Position numbers and translations under genes: made by a program
Notes under the pieces: generated by a model
Seen by the model: only the letters and a program-made list of their open reading frames with translations
What the model was told of the DNA's origin: nothing
The model's database searches: none
Shown here: positions 36,400 to 45,237 of the stretch, piece by piece
Position numbering within the stretch: the stretch's first letter is position 1
Layout of the letters: every line of letters starts with the position of its first letter
Source of the DNA: RCIO01 sp040880025
GTDB taxonomy: Bacteria; Pseudomonadota; Alphaproteobacteria; Rhizobiales; Rhizobiaceae
Assembly: GCA_040880025.1 (NCBI GenBank)
Contig: JBBDJD010000011.1
Location: 186,001 to 250,000, forward strand
Direction: 5' to 3'
DNA length: 64,000 nt

Positions 36400-36882
36400 T
36401 CAGTCTGTCGCGGTTTGGTCCCGGGCGTCGTGTTCAACGACCAGATCGCCGCCTTTGGCGGAGATGACGCGGACGCGGGTGCCAGCCTGCAGGTCCGGGC
36501 CCGCCACGCGCCAGGTCGTATCGCCAATCCTGATGCGCCCGTAACCCTCGCTGATCGGTTCCTGCAAGGTCGCGGTTCGTCCGATGAGTTGTTCGCCGCG
36601 CTGGTTGAGCAGCGGCTCGTCGCTCTCGGTCTCGCTGGCCCTCATGATTTTCCTGCCGAGATAGGCGGATGCGATGGCCAGGACGAGGAAGACCAGCACC
36701 TGGACCTGCCAGGGCCAGAAGAAATAGCCCCAGAATTGAAGCGAGAGCGCGCCGACAAGAATGGCGGCGATGCCGATCCAGAGAAGGAAGACGCCCGGAA
36801 CGAGGATTTCAGCGGCCAGCAGGGCGAAGCCCAGAACCATCCAGTTCCAGGGGCCAAGTTCGGAAAGGATGCTGGCGATCAT
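36400..36882 (-). CDS. NfeD-family membrane protein (160 aa)
   Basis: Three hydrophobic helices (LGPWNWMVLGFALLAAEILV, FLLWIGIAAILVGALSL, WQVQVLVFLVLAIASAYLG) are followed by a C-terminal OB-fold-like domain (IGRTATLQEPISEGYGRIRIGDTTWRV). This is the short NfeD1b form, without the protease. NfeD proteins partner with SPFH proteins in membrane microdomains, and the SPFH gene lies 16 bases upstream on the same strand. Confidence 0.92.
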   Translation of the reverse strand: MIASILSELGPWNWMVLGFALLAAEILVPGVFLLWIGIAAILVGALSLQFWGYFFWPWQVQVLVFLVLAIASAYLGRKIMRASETESDEPLLNQRGEQLIGRTATLQEPISEGYGRIRIGDTTWRVAGPDLQAGTRVRVISAKGGDLVVEHDARDQTATD

Positions 36883-36898
36883 GGTGTCTGTCTATACC

Positions 36899-37852
36899 TC
36901 AGGTCCGGTCCGGTCCCGTGGCGGGCGGACGGGCCGAAGCCACGCGTTGCGCGCCGGCGGTTCCATCGGGGCGGAACACCTCTTGTGCGATAGCGCCGAT
37001 GCCGCCCAGCGAGCCGATCAGCGAGGCGGCTTCGATCGGCAACAAGACGACCTTGCTGTTGGTGGCGGAGCCAATCTTGCCAATTGCCTCGGTGTATTTC
37101 TGGGCCACGAAGTAGTTGATCGCCTGGACGTCGCCCTTGGCAATGGCCTCGGACACCACCTGCGTGGCGCGCGCTTCGGCTTCGGCTGCGCGCTCGCGGG
37201 CCTCGGCATCGCGGAATGCGGCTTCCTTGCGGCCCTCGGCCTCCAACACCTGCGCCTGTTTCAGGCCTTCGGCCTCAAGGATCTGGGCGCGCTTGTTGCG
37301 CTCGGCCATCATCTGGCGGGCCATCGATTCGACGAGGTTTGCCGGCGGGTTGATGTCCTTGATCTCGACGCGGGTCATCTTGATGCCCCAGGGGCTCGCC
37401 GCCTCGTCGACGATCCTGAGCAGCTTCTCGTTGATGACGTCCCGGTTCGACAGAAGCTCGTCGAGATCCATCGAGCCCATGACGGAGCGGATGTTGGTCA
37501 TGGTCAGATTGAGGATCGCGTTTTCCAGTCCCGATACCTGATAGGCCGCCTGCGGCGCGTTCAACACCTGATAGAAGGCGACGCCGTCAACCGCGACGAT
37601 GGCGTTGTCGCGGGTGATGACTTCCTGGGTTGGAACATCGAGCACCTGCTCCATCATGTTCATCTTGGCGCCGACGCGGTCGATGAACGGGACGATGATG
37701 TTCAGACCGGGCGTCAGCGAGCGCGTGTAGCGGCCGAAGCGCTCCACCGTATAGTTGTAACCCTGGGGTACGGTCTTGATGCCGGCGAAGATGAGCAGCA
37801 GGACAAGGACGACCAGAACCGCGATGACAATGTCAAAGCCAGAAAACAGCAT
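36899..37852 (-). CDS. SPFH/stomatin-like membrane protein, QmcA type (317 aa)
   Basis: One N-terminal membrane helix (FDIVIAVLVVLVLLLIFAGI) is followed by the SPFH/Band-7 domain (VPQGYNYTVERFGRYTRSL, PGLNIIVPFIDRV) and a long Ala/Glu/Arg coiled coil (EAEGLKQAQVLEAEGRKEAA). The layout matches QmcA/paraslipin. Such proteins form oligomeric scaffolds in the inner membrane and often act with NfeD and FtsH-type proteases. It is the first gene of a two-gene operon with nfeD. Confidence 0.93.
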   Translation of the reverse strand: MLFSGFDIVIAVLVVLVLLLIFAGIKTVPQGYNYTVERFGRYTRSLTPGLNIIVPFIDRVGAKMNMMEQVLDVPTQEVITRDNAIVAVDGVAFYQVLNAPQAAYQVSGLENAILNLTMTNIRSVMGSMDLDELLSNRDVINEKLLRIVDEAASPWGIKMTRVEIKDINPPANLVESMARQMMAERNKRAQILEAEGLKQAQVLEAEGRKEAAFRDAEARERAAEAEARATQVVSEAIAKGDVQAINYFVAQKYTEAIGKIGSATNSKVVLLPIEAASLIGSLGGIGAIAQEVFRPDGTAGAQRVASARPPATGPDRT

Positions 37853-37981
37853 TCCGTCCTCCTGTCATAAGCGCCGTGCCGGCGGTGCGCAGCCCCTAGC
37901 ACGATTCGCAGCCTGAGGGATGTAGGCGTGGGCGCGCCCGGTTGCAAATAGGCGGCCGTTTTCATGCAGCGCGGATGGTGC

Positions 37982-39046
37982 TCAGAGCCAGCCGCCGAGT
38001 TCGCGCCTGACCAGCGTTTCGATCACCTTCATGCCGTCGACACTGTCATTCAGGCAGGGGATATGGGCGAACCGTTCGCCGCCGGCGTGAAGGAATATCT
38101 CGCGCACCTCGCCGTCGATTTCCTCAAGCGTTTCAATGCAGTCGGCGGAAAAGCCGGGATTGACGATGGCAATGCGCTTCACGCCTTCCCCGGCCAGCCT
38201 TTCGACCGTCTTGTCGGTGTAAGGCTGAAGCCACTCCTGCGCGCCGAAGCGGGACTGGAAGGTCGTCCGCAACCTGTTCTCGTCCCAGCCCAGCCTTTGC
38301 CGCAGCAGCCGCGACGTCTTCATGCAGTGGCAATGGTAGGGGTCGCCCCTCTCGAAATAGGCTTTCGGGATGCCGTGATAGGAGGCAAGCACGACCTCCG
38401 GCTCGAAATCCAGCGTCGCCAGATGCTTCTCGATGGAACTCGCCAGCGCGCCGATATAGGCGGGATCGTCATGGTAGGGCGGCACGCTGCGCACTGTGGG
38501 CATGTGGCGGATTTTCATCAGCGCGCGAAAGAGCTGGTCGTTGGCGGTGGCGGTCGTCGTCGCCGAGAATTGCGGATAGAGCGGCAGGGAGAGAATTCGG
38601 TCGCAGCCCTGCGCGATCAGGCTGTCGACCGCGCTTCTCACCGAGGGATTGCCATAGCGCATGCCCCATTCGACGCTGATGCGGGGCTCATCGGAAAAAA
38701 TCGCCGCCAGCTTTTCCGCCTGCCCGCGGGTTATGGTGCGCAATGGGGATTCATCGCGTTCGGTGTTCCATATCTTCTTGTAGTTCGCGGCGGTCTTGGG
38801 CGGGCGCGTGGTCAGCACCGCGCCATAGAGGATCGGCAGCCAGATTGCGCGGCTCAGTTCGATGACGCGGGGGTCGGACAGGAACTCGCGCAGATAGCGG
38901 CGAACGGATGCCGTGTCGGTTCCGTCCGGCGTGCCGAGATTGAGGAGAAGGACGCCGATCTTGCCGACATTCACTGGCGGATGGCCATCGGGAAGCGGGC
39001 CAACGGCCTTGTATTTGTCCGTGTCCGCTTTCGCAGCGTCGTTCAT
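37982..39046 (-). CDS. hemH: Ferrochelatase (354 aa)
   Basis: Inserts ferrous iron into protoporphyrin IX, the last step of haem synthesis. Key stretches are VLLLNLGTPDGTD, SPLRTITRGQAEKLA, LPLYPQFSATTTATA, SYHGIPKAYFERGDPYHCHC (active-site His) and a C-terminal CLNDSVDGM. ATG 39046 stands after GGAGAGC and gives the usual length; the frame's opening at 39148 includes the terminator region. Cytoplasmic or peripheral membrane. Confidence 0.96.
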   Translation of the reverse strand: MNDAAKADTDKYKAVGPLPDGHPPVNVGKIGVLLLNLGTPDGTDTASVRRYLREFLSDPRVIELSRAIWLPILYGAVLTTRPPKTAANYKKIWNTERDESPLRTITRGQAEKLAAIFSDEPRISVEWGMRYGNPSVRSAVDSLIAQGCDRILSLPLYPQFSATTTATANDQLFRALMKIRHMPTVRSVPPYHDDPAYIGALASSIEKHLATLDFEPEVVLASYHGIPKAYFERGDPYHCHCMKTSRLLRQRLGWDENRLRTTFQSRFGAQEWLQPYTDKTVERLAGEGVKRIAIVNPGFSADCIETLEEIDGEVREIFLHAGGERFAHIPCLNDSVDGMKVIETLVRRELGGWL

Positions 39047-39131
39047 GGGTGCTCTCCTTGCCTGACGGCAAGGTAGACGATGGCCGGACCAATTCAACGG
39101 GCCGCTGTGCCGCAGCATGCCGGGCGCGATG

Positions 39132-39164
39132 AAAAGCCCGCCCGGCAAGCTGCCGGGCGGGCTT
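39132..39164 (-). terminator. Terminator of the 5'-nucleotidase gene
   Basis: AAGCCCGCCCGGCA pairs with TGCCGGGCGGGCTT to give a 14-bp perfect GC-rich stem with a tiny loop. On the minus strand it is followed by TTTTC. It lies 22 bases past the nucleotidase stop. Confidence 0.9.
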
Positions 39165-39185
39165 CGTTGTGTCTGCGCCGTGTCG

Positions 39186-41060
39186 TCAGTTGGACGGCAG
39201 GTTAAGTTCCTGACCGATCGACAACAGATAGGGCCGGCTCAGTCCGTTGGCCTCGGCAATCTCCGGCCATTTCGCACCTGATCCAAGCTGGTCGGCTGCG
39301 ATATCCCAGAGGTTGTCGCCGGCGACCACGGTATATTTAGTGCCAATGATCGAAGTGCCGCTGCCGGCGGTCTCGGTCTCAGCCGCCGCGACCTCCTCTG
39401 CAGGTTTTTCGGCCATCGCCTCATCGGCCTTTTCCATCTCCTCCATCATGGCCTTGCCTTCGGAGATGCGGCCGTCCGTGTAAGGCGCGTACGGGCGGTT
39501 GGCGGCCAGATAGTCGGCGACCACCTGTTCCAGACCCGGCCCGTAATCGTAGGCGTTCTTGGCGCTGGAGGCGAAGAGTGCGTAGCCATCGCCGCCGCCG
39601 CGCATGAAGTTGTTGGTGGCGATCAGATAGGTCTTGTCCGGATCGATCGGAACCCATTCGCCGCCTTCATTGACCTCGACCGATGTGACCCGGCCCTCGC
39701 CCGGCGCAACCGACCTGTCGAATGTGTAGCGAAGGCCCGAGACCTGCGGAAAGCGTCCCGCTCCGTCCTCGACCTGGCTGAGACCGCCTTCCAGAGATGC
39801 CATAACGTCGGAGCCCTTCAGATCGAAGGTCGCCAGCGTGTTCTGGAACGGCAGCACCGTCACAACTTCGCCCATGGTGACGTCGCCCTCGTCGATCGAG
39901 GCGCGAAGGCCGCCGCCATTGGTGATGGCGAACTGGACGCCCTGATCCTTGACGCGGTCGAGCATAGCGTCGGTGACGAGGTTGCCCATCTCGCATTCCT
40001 GCGCGCGGCAGGAATCGCGGCTGCCGTCGATCGGGCCGGTCGTCGACGCAACGACCTCGTTCATCGCTTCGGCGATCGGAGCCTTGAGCTCCTCGACGCG
40101 GGCAACGACCTCGGCATCGGGTTCGACCGAAGCGTCGAGCAGTATCGGTTCACCGCTTGCTTCCTTGACGATGCCGATATCGCTGAAGGTGACCGACAGG
40201 TCGCCGAGATATTTGGAATAGGAGCCGGCCTGCACGATCGGCACCTTGTAGCCGAGCGGATTGTCGACCCAGGTCGGGTAGGGACCGCCAGCGCCCTCGA
40301 CCGTGTTGGACAGCAGCGTGTGGGAATGACCGCCGACCACGACGTCGACGCCAGGAATCCTGGCGATCGCAGCCATGTCGCGCGGGTAGCCGACATGAGT
40401 GAGCGCGATGATCTTGCTGACGCCCTGGCGGCTCAATTCCTTGACCGCTTCGGTGATGGTGGCGACGTCTTCTTCGATCGTCACGTGCTCGCCGGGCGAG
40501 GAAAGCTCGGCGGTGTCGTTGGCGACGGCGCCGACGATGCCGATCTTCTCGCCACCCACCTCAAGCACGATCGACGGCTTCACCTTGTCGGCGAGGGCCG
40601 ACTGCATGTCCGCCCTTACATTGGCGCTGATGATGGGGAACTCGACCGCGTCGAAGAAGGTGGCGAGGCCTTCTTCGCCATCGTCGAATTCGTGGTTGCC
40701 GATCGTCATCACGTCAGGCTTCATGATGTTCAGGAATTCGGCTTCGACCGCGCCCTTGTAGGTCGAGTAGAACAGCGAACCCTGGAAATTGTCGCCGGCA
40801 TTGAGGAACAGAACGTTGTCGCCCTCGTGCGCGGCGCGATAATCGCGGACTGCCGTCACCAGCCGCGCTGCGCCGCCGAAGCAGTTGCCTTCGGTCTCGT
40901 CCTCGACCGAGCAGGTCGACTCATATTTGTTGTTGGACTCGATGCGCGAATGCCAGTCGTTGATATGCATGATGTTCAGCGTGTAGTCGGCAAGGGCTGC
41001 CTGCGCCGAAAAGGCCAGTGCCGAGGCGGAAAGCGCGGCGGCGAGTGCGAGCTTCTTCAT
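39186..41060 (-). CDS. Exported 5'-nucleotidase / UDP-sugar hydrolase with C-terminal LysM (624 aa)
   Basis: A signal peptide (1-24, ending AQAALA) is followed by the metallophosphoesterase domain (IMHINDWHS, LNAGDNFQGSLF, TIGNHEFDDG, VVGGHSHT) and the substrate-binding 5'-nucleotidase C-terminal domain (FAITNGGGLRASID, NNFMRGGGDGY). The last 50 residues are a LysM domain (YTVVAGDNLWDIAADQLG) after an Ala/Glu-rich linker. It should dephosphorylate external nucleotides in the periplasm while held to peptidoglycan. ATG 41060 after GGGAGAT is the start. Confidence 0.92.
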   Translation of the reverse strand: MKKLALAAALSASALAFSAQAALADYTLNIMHINDWHSRIESNNKYESTCSVEDETEGNCFGGAARLVTAVRDYRAAHEGDNVLFLNAGDNFQGSLFYSTYKGAVEAEFLNIMKPDVMTIGNHEFDDGEEGLATFFDAVEFPIISANVRADMQSALADKVKPSIVLEVGGEKIGIVGAVANDTAELSSPGEHVTIEEDVATITEAVKELSRQGVSKIIALTHVGYPRDMAAIARIPGVDVVVGGHSHTLLSNTVEGAGGPYPTWVDNPLGYKVPIVQAGSYSKYLGDLSVTFSDIGIVKEASGEPILLDASVEPDAEVVARVEELKAPIAEAMNEVVASTTGPIDGSRDSCRAQECEMGNLVTDAMLDRVKDQGVQFAITNGGGLRASIDEGDVTMGEVVTVLPFQNTLATFDLKGSDVMASLEGGLSQVEDGAGRFPQVSGLRYTFDRSVAPGEGRVTSVEVNEGGEWVPIDPDKTYLIATNNFMRGGGDGYALFASSAKNAYDYGPGLEQVVADYLAANRPYAPYTDGRISEGKAMMEEMEKADEAMAEKPAEEVAAAETETAGSGTSIIGTKYTVVAGDNLWDIAADQLGSGAKWPEIAEANGLSRPYLLSIGQELNLPSN

Positions 41061-41183
41061 TCGTCGATCTCCCATGAATGCCCGAGGCAGGCGTATACCC
41101 CGGGTTCTTGACAGTTTTGCTGCTGTCATTTGCCGGCATGTTCCCACCGGCTGAACGACGTTGCAAGCATCTTCACGCGAAAG

Positions 41184-42437
41184 TCAGTTCGCGTATTCCC
41201 GCTCGTCGGCGATCACTTTGCCATCATTGGGCAGGGAACCGCGCGGCGCCAGCAGAACCTGTCCGCCAAGCTTGGTAATTTCGCGTAGCGCGATCCCGAT
41301 CGCGCCGGTGTCCGGATCGGGGCCGTTGCCGGGTTCGACGTGAAGCGCCATCGCGTCGCGTTCGCCGTCGCGGCTGACGACAAGCCGCGCGCGGCCGATC
41401 TCGGGGTGGCGGCGCACAACCTCGGCCACCTGTTTGGGATCGACAAACATCCCCTTGATCTTGGTGCGCTGGTCGGCGCGGCCCATCCAGCCCTTGATGC
41501 GGGTGTTGGTGCGGCCGCATGGCGACGTTCCGGGAAGGGTGGCGGAAAGATCGCCGGTGCCGAGCCGGACCATCGGATAGGCTTCATTGAAGCTGGTGAC
41601 GACGACCTCGCCGACCTCACCCTCGGCAACGGGATCGCCGGTGCCGGGGCGTACGATCTCAAGGATCAGGTTCTCGTTGAGGATCATGCCGGGATGAGGC
41701 GTGCCGTCCGTGTCGGCCGCTTCGTAGGAGATGACGCCAAACTCGGCGGTGGCATAGCATTGAAGCACCGAAATCCCGCGTTCGCGATAGTGATCGCGCA
41801 GCGAGGGAAACAGCGCGCCGCCCGAGACGAGACCGAGCCTGAAGGATGACAGGTCCCGGCCGAGCTCGTCCGCCTTGTCGAGTATCACCTTCAGGAAATC
41901 GGGCGTGCCGCAATAGACGTTGGGTCTGAGCGCCTCGGCGGCGTCGATCTGCATCTCCGTGTTGCCGGTGCCGGCGGGGAACACCGTACAGCCCATCGCC
42001 CGCGCACCCTCGTCCAGAATGAAGCCGCCGGGCGTCATGTGATAGGAAAACGCGTTGTGAATGATGTCGCCGGAGCGAATGCCTGCAGCGTAAAATGCCC
42101 GGGCGGATTGCCAGGCATCCGCCGTCAAACCCTGCGGCTCCCAGATCGGGCCGGGCGACATGAACGCGCGGCCGCCTTTCAGCGCCGCCGGATTGGCGAA
42201 GCCGCCGAATGGAGGGCTGGCGCGCTGCATCTCCATCAGATCGGCTTTGCGCAGGACGGGCAGGCCGGCGAGCGCTTCGCGCGAATTGACCGTCGCCAGA
42301 TCGTACCCGTCCAGCCAGCGGGCGAGACCGGGCGCCGCATTCGCGGCTTTTGACAGGAAGACCGGCAGCCGCGCGAACAGATCGGTTTCGCGATCATCCG
42401 GCGCGCGGCATTCCAGATCATCAAAATCGGCGGACAT
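41184..42437 (-). CDS. Phenylacetate-CoA ligase (PaaK)-like AMP-forming enzyme (417 aa)
   Basis: An adenylate-forming enzyme of PaaK type: LQCYATAEFGVISYEA, VRLGTGDLSA and DQRTKIKGMFVDPKQVAEV with the C-terminal hinge and Lys. The protein shows no phosphate-loop segment as conserved as in true PaaK and no other phenylacetate genes are near, so the acid substrate is unknown. It starts 18 bases after the zinc-peptidase stop on the same strand and may share its transcript. Confidence 0.85.
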   Translation of the reverse strand: MSADFDDLECRAPDDRETDLFARLPVFLSKAANAAPGLARWLDGYDLATVNSREALAGLPVLRKADLMEMQRASPPFGGFANPAALKGGRAFMSPGPIWEPQGLTADAWQSARAFYAAGIRSGDIIHNAFSYHMTPGGFILDEGARAMGCTVFPAGTGNTEMQIDAAEALRPNVYCGTPDFLKVILDKADELGRDLSSFRLGLVSGGALFPSLRDHYRERGISVLQCYATAEFGVISYEAADTDGTPHPGMILNENLILEIVRPGTGDPVAEGEVGEVVVTSFNEAYPMVRLGTGDLSATLPGTSPCGRTNTRIKGWMGRADQRTKIKGMFVDPKQVAEVVRRHPEIGRARLVVSRDGERDAMALHVEPGNGPDPDTGAIGIALREITKLGGQVLLAPRGSLPNDGKVIADEREYAN

Positions 42438-42455
42438 TGTTCCTCCCGGCTCTCG

Positions 42456-43136
42456 TTATCGCAGCACCCGTATCCAGCGCGCAAGATTGATCAGCGAGAC
42501 AAGCGCGGAAGCGACATATGTGAACGCAGCGGCCCGCAGGACGGACTTGGCGGCCGGCATGTCCTTTTCGTCGAGATAGCGGCCCTCCTTCAGTATCGGA
42601 AGCGCCTTGCCGAAACTGGCGTCGAACTCGACCGGAAGGGTGATCAGGTTGACGACGACGCGGACCGACAGAAGTGCGAGGCCAACGGCGACCAGCCCTG
42701 CGAAGGCCAGGGGCGTGCGCGCCAGAATGGCGAGAACCGGCGCCGCTATGAAAAACACGGATGCGATGCGGTCGGTGGCCGAGGCAAGTTTTGCCAACCT
42801 TTGACGCCATGCCAGCATCCGCTCGCCGCCGGCGTCCTGTAAAGCGTGCCCTACTTCATGCGCGGCGACTGCAACGGCGGAGAGAGAGCGCCCGGCATGA
42901 TGCTTGTCCAGAAGCCGCACGACCTTGGCATCCGGGTCGTAATGATCGCCGATATCGGTCTGTTCGACGCCGACCGTCTGGAGGCCGAAGCTGTCGAGCA
43001 GGTGCCGCGCAAGTTCACCGCCTGTGCCAGGCAGGTCGGGCCGGTCGATGCCGTGACGGCTGATCGTATGGCGAACGAGGTATTGCGGCAGCACGATCAC
43101 CGCCAGCAGACATACGATGCCTATGACGATCAGCAT
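42456..43136 (-). CDS. Membrane zinc metallopeptidase, YugP type (226 aa)
   Basis: Belongs to the zinc-peptidase-2 (YugP/DUF) family. A first helix (MLIVIGIVCLLAVIVLPQYL) precedes the catalytic AVAAHEVGHALQDA with its HExxH motif. Further helices follow (IASVFFIAAPVLAILART, FAGLVAVGLALLSVRVVVNL, and a C-terminal one). A later Glu in LPVEFDASFGKALPIL is the likely third ligand. Function in the cell is not known. It lies between the Omp10-like and PaaK-like genes on the same strand. Confidence 0.9.
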   Translation of the reverse strand: MLIVIGIVCLLAVIVLPQYLVRHTISRHGIDRPDLPGTGGELARHLLDSFGLQTVGVEQTDIGDHYDPDAKVVRLLDKHHAGRSLSAVAVAAHEVGHALQDAGGERMLAWRQRLAKLASATDRIASVFFIAAPVLAILARTPLAFAGLVAVGLALLSVRVVVNLITLPVEFDASFGKALPILKEGRYLDEKDMPAAKSVLRAAAFTYVASALVSLINLARWIRVLR

Positions 43137-43168
43137 GACCGCTCACCGTCTGGCCGGACCTGCCCGCG

Positions 43169-43612
43169 TCAGGTTACGGGGGGCAACGTGTTGTCCACGG
43201 TCTGGTCGAGCGGAGTCTGCGGCATCGGACCATTGTAACGCGTCAGGACGAATTGTTGCCCCGAGGATGCGGTGCAGTTGAGTTGTTCGGTGTTGGCGAT
43301 CGAGCAGTTGAACGCGACCGGGCTTTGGCGAATGATTGAAATGCCGGTGATCTCAACCAGAACCTGATCGCGGTACTGGAAGGTGCCCTCGGAGAGTTTT
43401 TGCCCGGAATCGGTCGCGACAGTCTGGAAACGGCCACCGGAGAAGCTGGTGATGCCGGTACCCGCCTGATCGATCCAGGCGCCTTCGATTCCGCTCTGAA
43501 TCGGCGCGGGGATCACGCCCGGAAGCCGCCGGGTCGTGCCAGTGCAGCCGGCAAGAAAGATCGCTGTCGACAGGATCGCCATGCCTGCCGTCAATCCCGA
43601 TTTCTTCATCAC
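43169..43612 (-). CDS. Outer-membrane lipoprotein, Omp10-like (147 aa)
   Basis: A lipoprotein signal ends in ILSTAIFLAGC, with the lipid-modified Cys at 22. The mature part GIEGAWIDQAGTGITSFSGGRF, KLSEGTFQYRDQVLVEI and NCTASSGQQFVLTR is similar in order and spacing to Brucella Omp10 (lipocalin/protease-inhibitor-like barrel), a Hyphomicrobiales-typical protein. Its role is in envelope integrity; no enzyme activity is expected. Confidence 0.85.
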   Translation of the reverse strand: MMKKSGLTAGMAILSTAIFLAGCTGTTRRLPGVIPAPIQSGIEGAWIDQAGTGITSFSGGRFQTVATDSGQKLSEGTFQYRDQVLVEITGISIIRQSPVAFNCSIANTEQLNCTASSGQQFVLTRYNGPMPQTPLDQTVDNTLPPVT

Positions 43613-43694
43613 GACGTCGTCTCCTCGCTCGTGGCATCAGCCGCTTTTGCGCCGCCGCGCCGAATCAATCCAGCGCTGAGACGCGAACTTCCAT

Positions 43695-45140
43695 CTATCT
43701 TACGAGAATGTTCCGGAATTGCCACGGGTCCGATTTGTCGATGTCCTCCGGAAACAATCCTGGACGCCCTTCAAGCGGTGTCCAGTCGGTATAATAGCCG
43801 TTGACGGGGCCGAGATAAGGCATCTGGATTTCGAGGCAGCGCTCGAAGTCCATCTCGTCCGTCTCGACGATGCCGGCCTCCGGGTTTTCCAGCGCCCAAA
43901 CCATGCCGGCGAGCACAGCCGACGTAACCTGCAGGCCGGTGGCGTTCTGGTAGGGCGCGATCCTGCGCGTTTCGTCGACCGAGAGCTGCGACCCGTACCA
44001 GTAGGCGTTTTTCTTGTGCCCGTAGAGCAGCACGCCAAGCTCGTCGATACCGTCCACGAGTTCGTTCTCGTCCAGCACATGGAACACCGGCTGCGGTTTG
44101 CCGGCCGCGCCAAACATTTCATGCAGCGAAAGCACCGCATCGTTGGACGGGTGATAGGCGTAGTGGCAGGTCGGACGGAAGCTGACCTTGCCCTTCTTGT
44201 CGCGGACGGTGAAGAAATCGGCGATCGAGATCGACTCGTTGTGGGTGACGAGAAAGCCGTATTGCGGACCGGGCGTCGGGCACCAGGTGCGCACGCGCGT
44301 GTTGGCTCCCGGCTGCTCGAGGTAGATCGCCGCCTTGCAGCCCTTCTTGTGCTTCTTGGCGTTCTTCGGCGTCCACTGTTCGTGTGTTCCCCAGCCGAGC
44401 TCGGCCGGCTGCAGGCCTTCCGAAACGAACCCCTCCACCGACCATGTGTTCCAGAATGTATCGAAGGGCTTCGGCAATTTTGTGCGCTGGGTGTCGCGTT
44501 CAGCGATATGCACGCCCTTCACGCCGAGCTTCTTCATCATCTTCGCCCAGCCCCGACGGTCGTCGGGGGCCGGGGTCTTGATATCGACTTTCATGTCGGC
44601 GGCCAGATTGACCAGCGCCTGTTTCACGAACCACGACACCATGCCGGGATTGGCGCCGCAGCAGGAAACCGCCGTCGTGCCGCCGGGATTGCCGCGCTTT
44701 TCCGCACGCACGGTCTCGCGCAGCGCGTAGTTGGTGCGTGTCTCGTTGCCCGCCTTTTTGTCGAAGTAGAAGCCCAGCCACGGCTCGACCACCGTGTCGA
44801 TGTAGAGTACGCCGAGCTTGCGGCAGAGCTTCATGATTTCAAGCGAGGACGTGTCGACCGAGAGGTTGACGCAGAAACCCTGGCCGCCGCCTTCCGTGAG
44901 CAGCGGCGTCAGCAGCTTCTCGTAGTTCTTTTTGGTGACGTGGTCCTGGATGAAGCGGATGCCGCGTTCGTCGAGCAGCGCCTTGTCGTCATCGCGCGGA
45001 TCGATGACCACCATGCGGGACTTGTCGAATTTGAAATGGCGCTCGATCAGCGGCAGCGCGCCGCGGCCGATCGACCCGAACCCGATCACCACGATCGGTC
45101 CGGTGATTTCTCCGTGGACCGGCCATTTCGCTTTCGCCAT
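43695..45140 (-). CDS. hss: Homospermidine synthase (481 aa)
   Basis: Makes sym-homospermidine from putrescine with NAD. The Rossmann motif VVIGFGSIGRGALPLIERHF is near the N-terminus. AVSCCGANPGMVSWF, the Trp-rich WTPLEG end and ESISIADFF are characteristic of the bacterial Hss, related to saccharopine dehydrogenase. ATG 45140 after GGGAG is chosen; the frame opens at 45176. Homospermidine is a main polyamine in rhizobia. The Omp10-like gene follows 82 bases later on the same strand. Confidence 0.95.
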   Translation of the reverse strand: MAKAKWPVHGEITGPIVVIGFGSIGRGALPLIERHFKFDKSRMVVIDPRDDDKALLDERGIRFIQDHVTKKNYEKLLTPLLTEGGGQGFCVNLSVDTSSLEIMKLCRKLGVLYIDTVVEPWLGFYFDKKAGNETRTNYALRETVRAEKRGNPGGTTAVSCCGANPGMVSWFVKQALVNLAADMKVDIKTPAPDDRRGWAKMMKKLGVKGVHIAERDTQRTKLPKPFDTFWNTWSVEGFVSEGLQPAELGWGTHEQWTPKNAKKHKKGCKAAIYLEQPGANTRVRTWCPTPGPQYGFLVTHNESISIADFFTVRDKKGKVSFRPTCHYAYHPSNDAVLSLHEMFGAAGKPQPVFHVLDENELVDGIDELGVLLYGHKKNAYWYGSQLSVDETRRIAPYQNATGLQVTSAVLAGMVWALENPEAGIVETDEMDFERCLEIQMPYLGPVNGYYTDWTPLEGRPGLFPEDIDKSDPWQFRNILVR

Positions 45141-45237
45141 TCGAACTGCTCCCTCTCGCTGTGCACCTGCCGGCAACCGGTTTCAGGTGCGGCGCTAAAC
45201 CACATAAAGCAGTCGCGATAAAGGGCAAACGGCGCAA

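Noticed and set aside
43719..45221. A 500-codon plus-strand frame opposite homospermidine synthase
   Set aside because: Hss is complete and conserved on the other strand; the plus frame has no domain or ribosome site.
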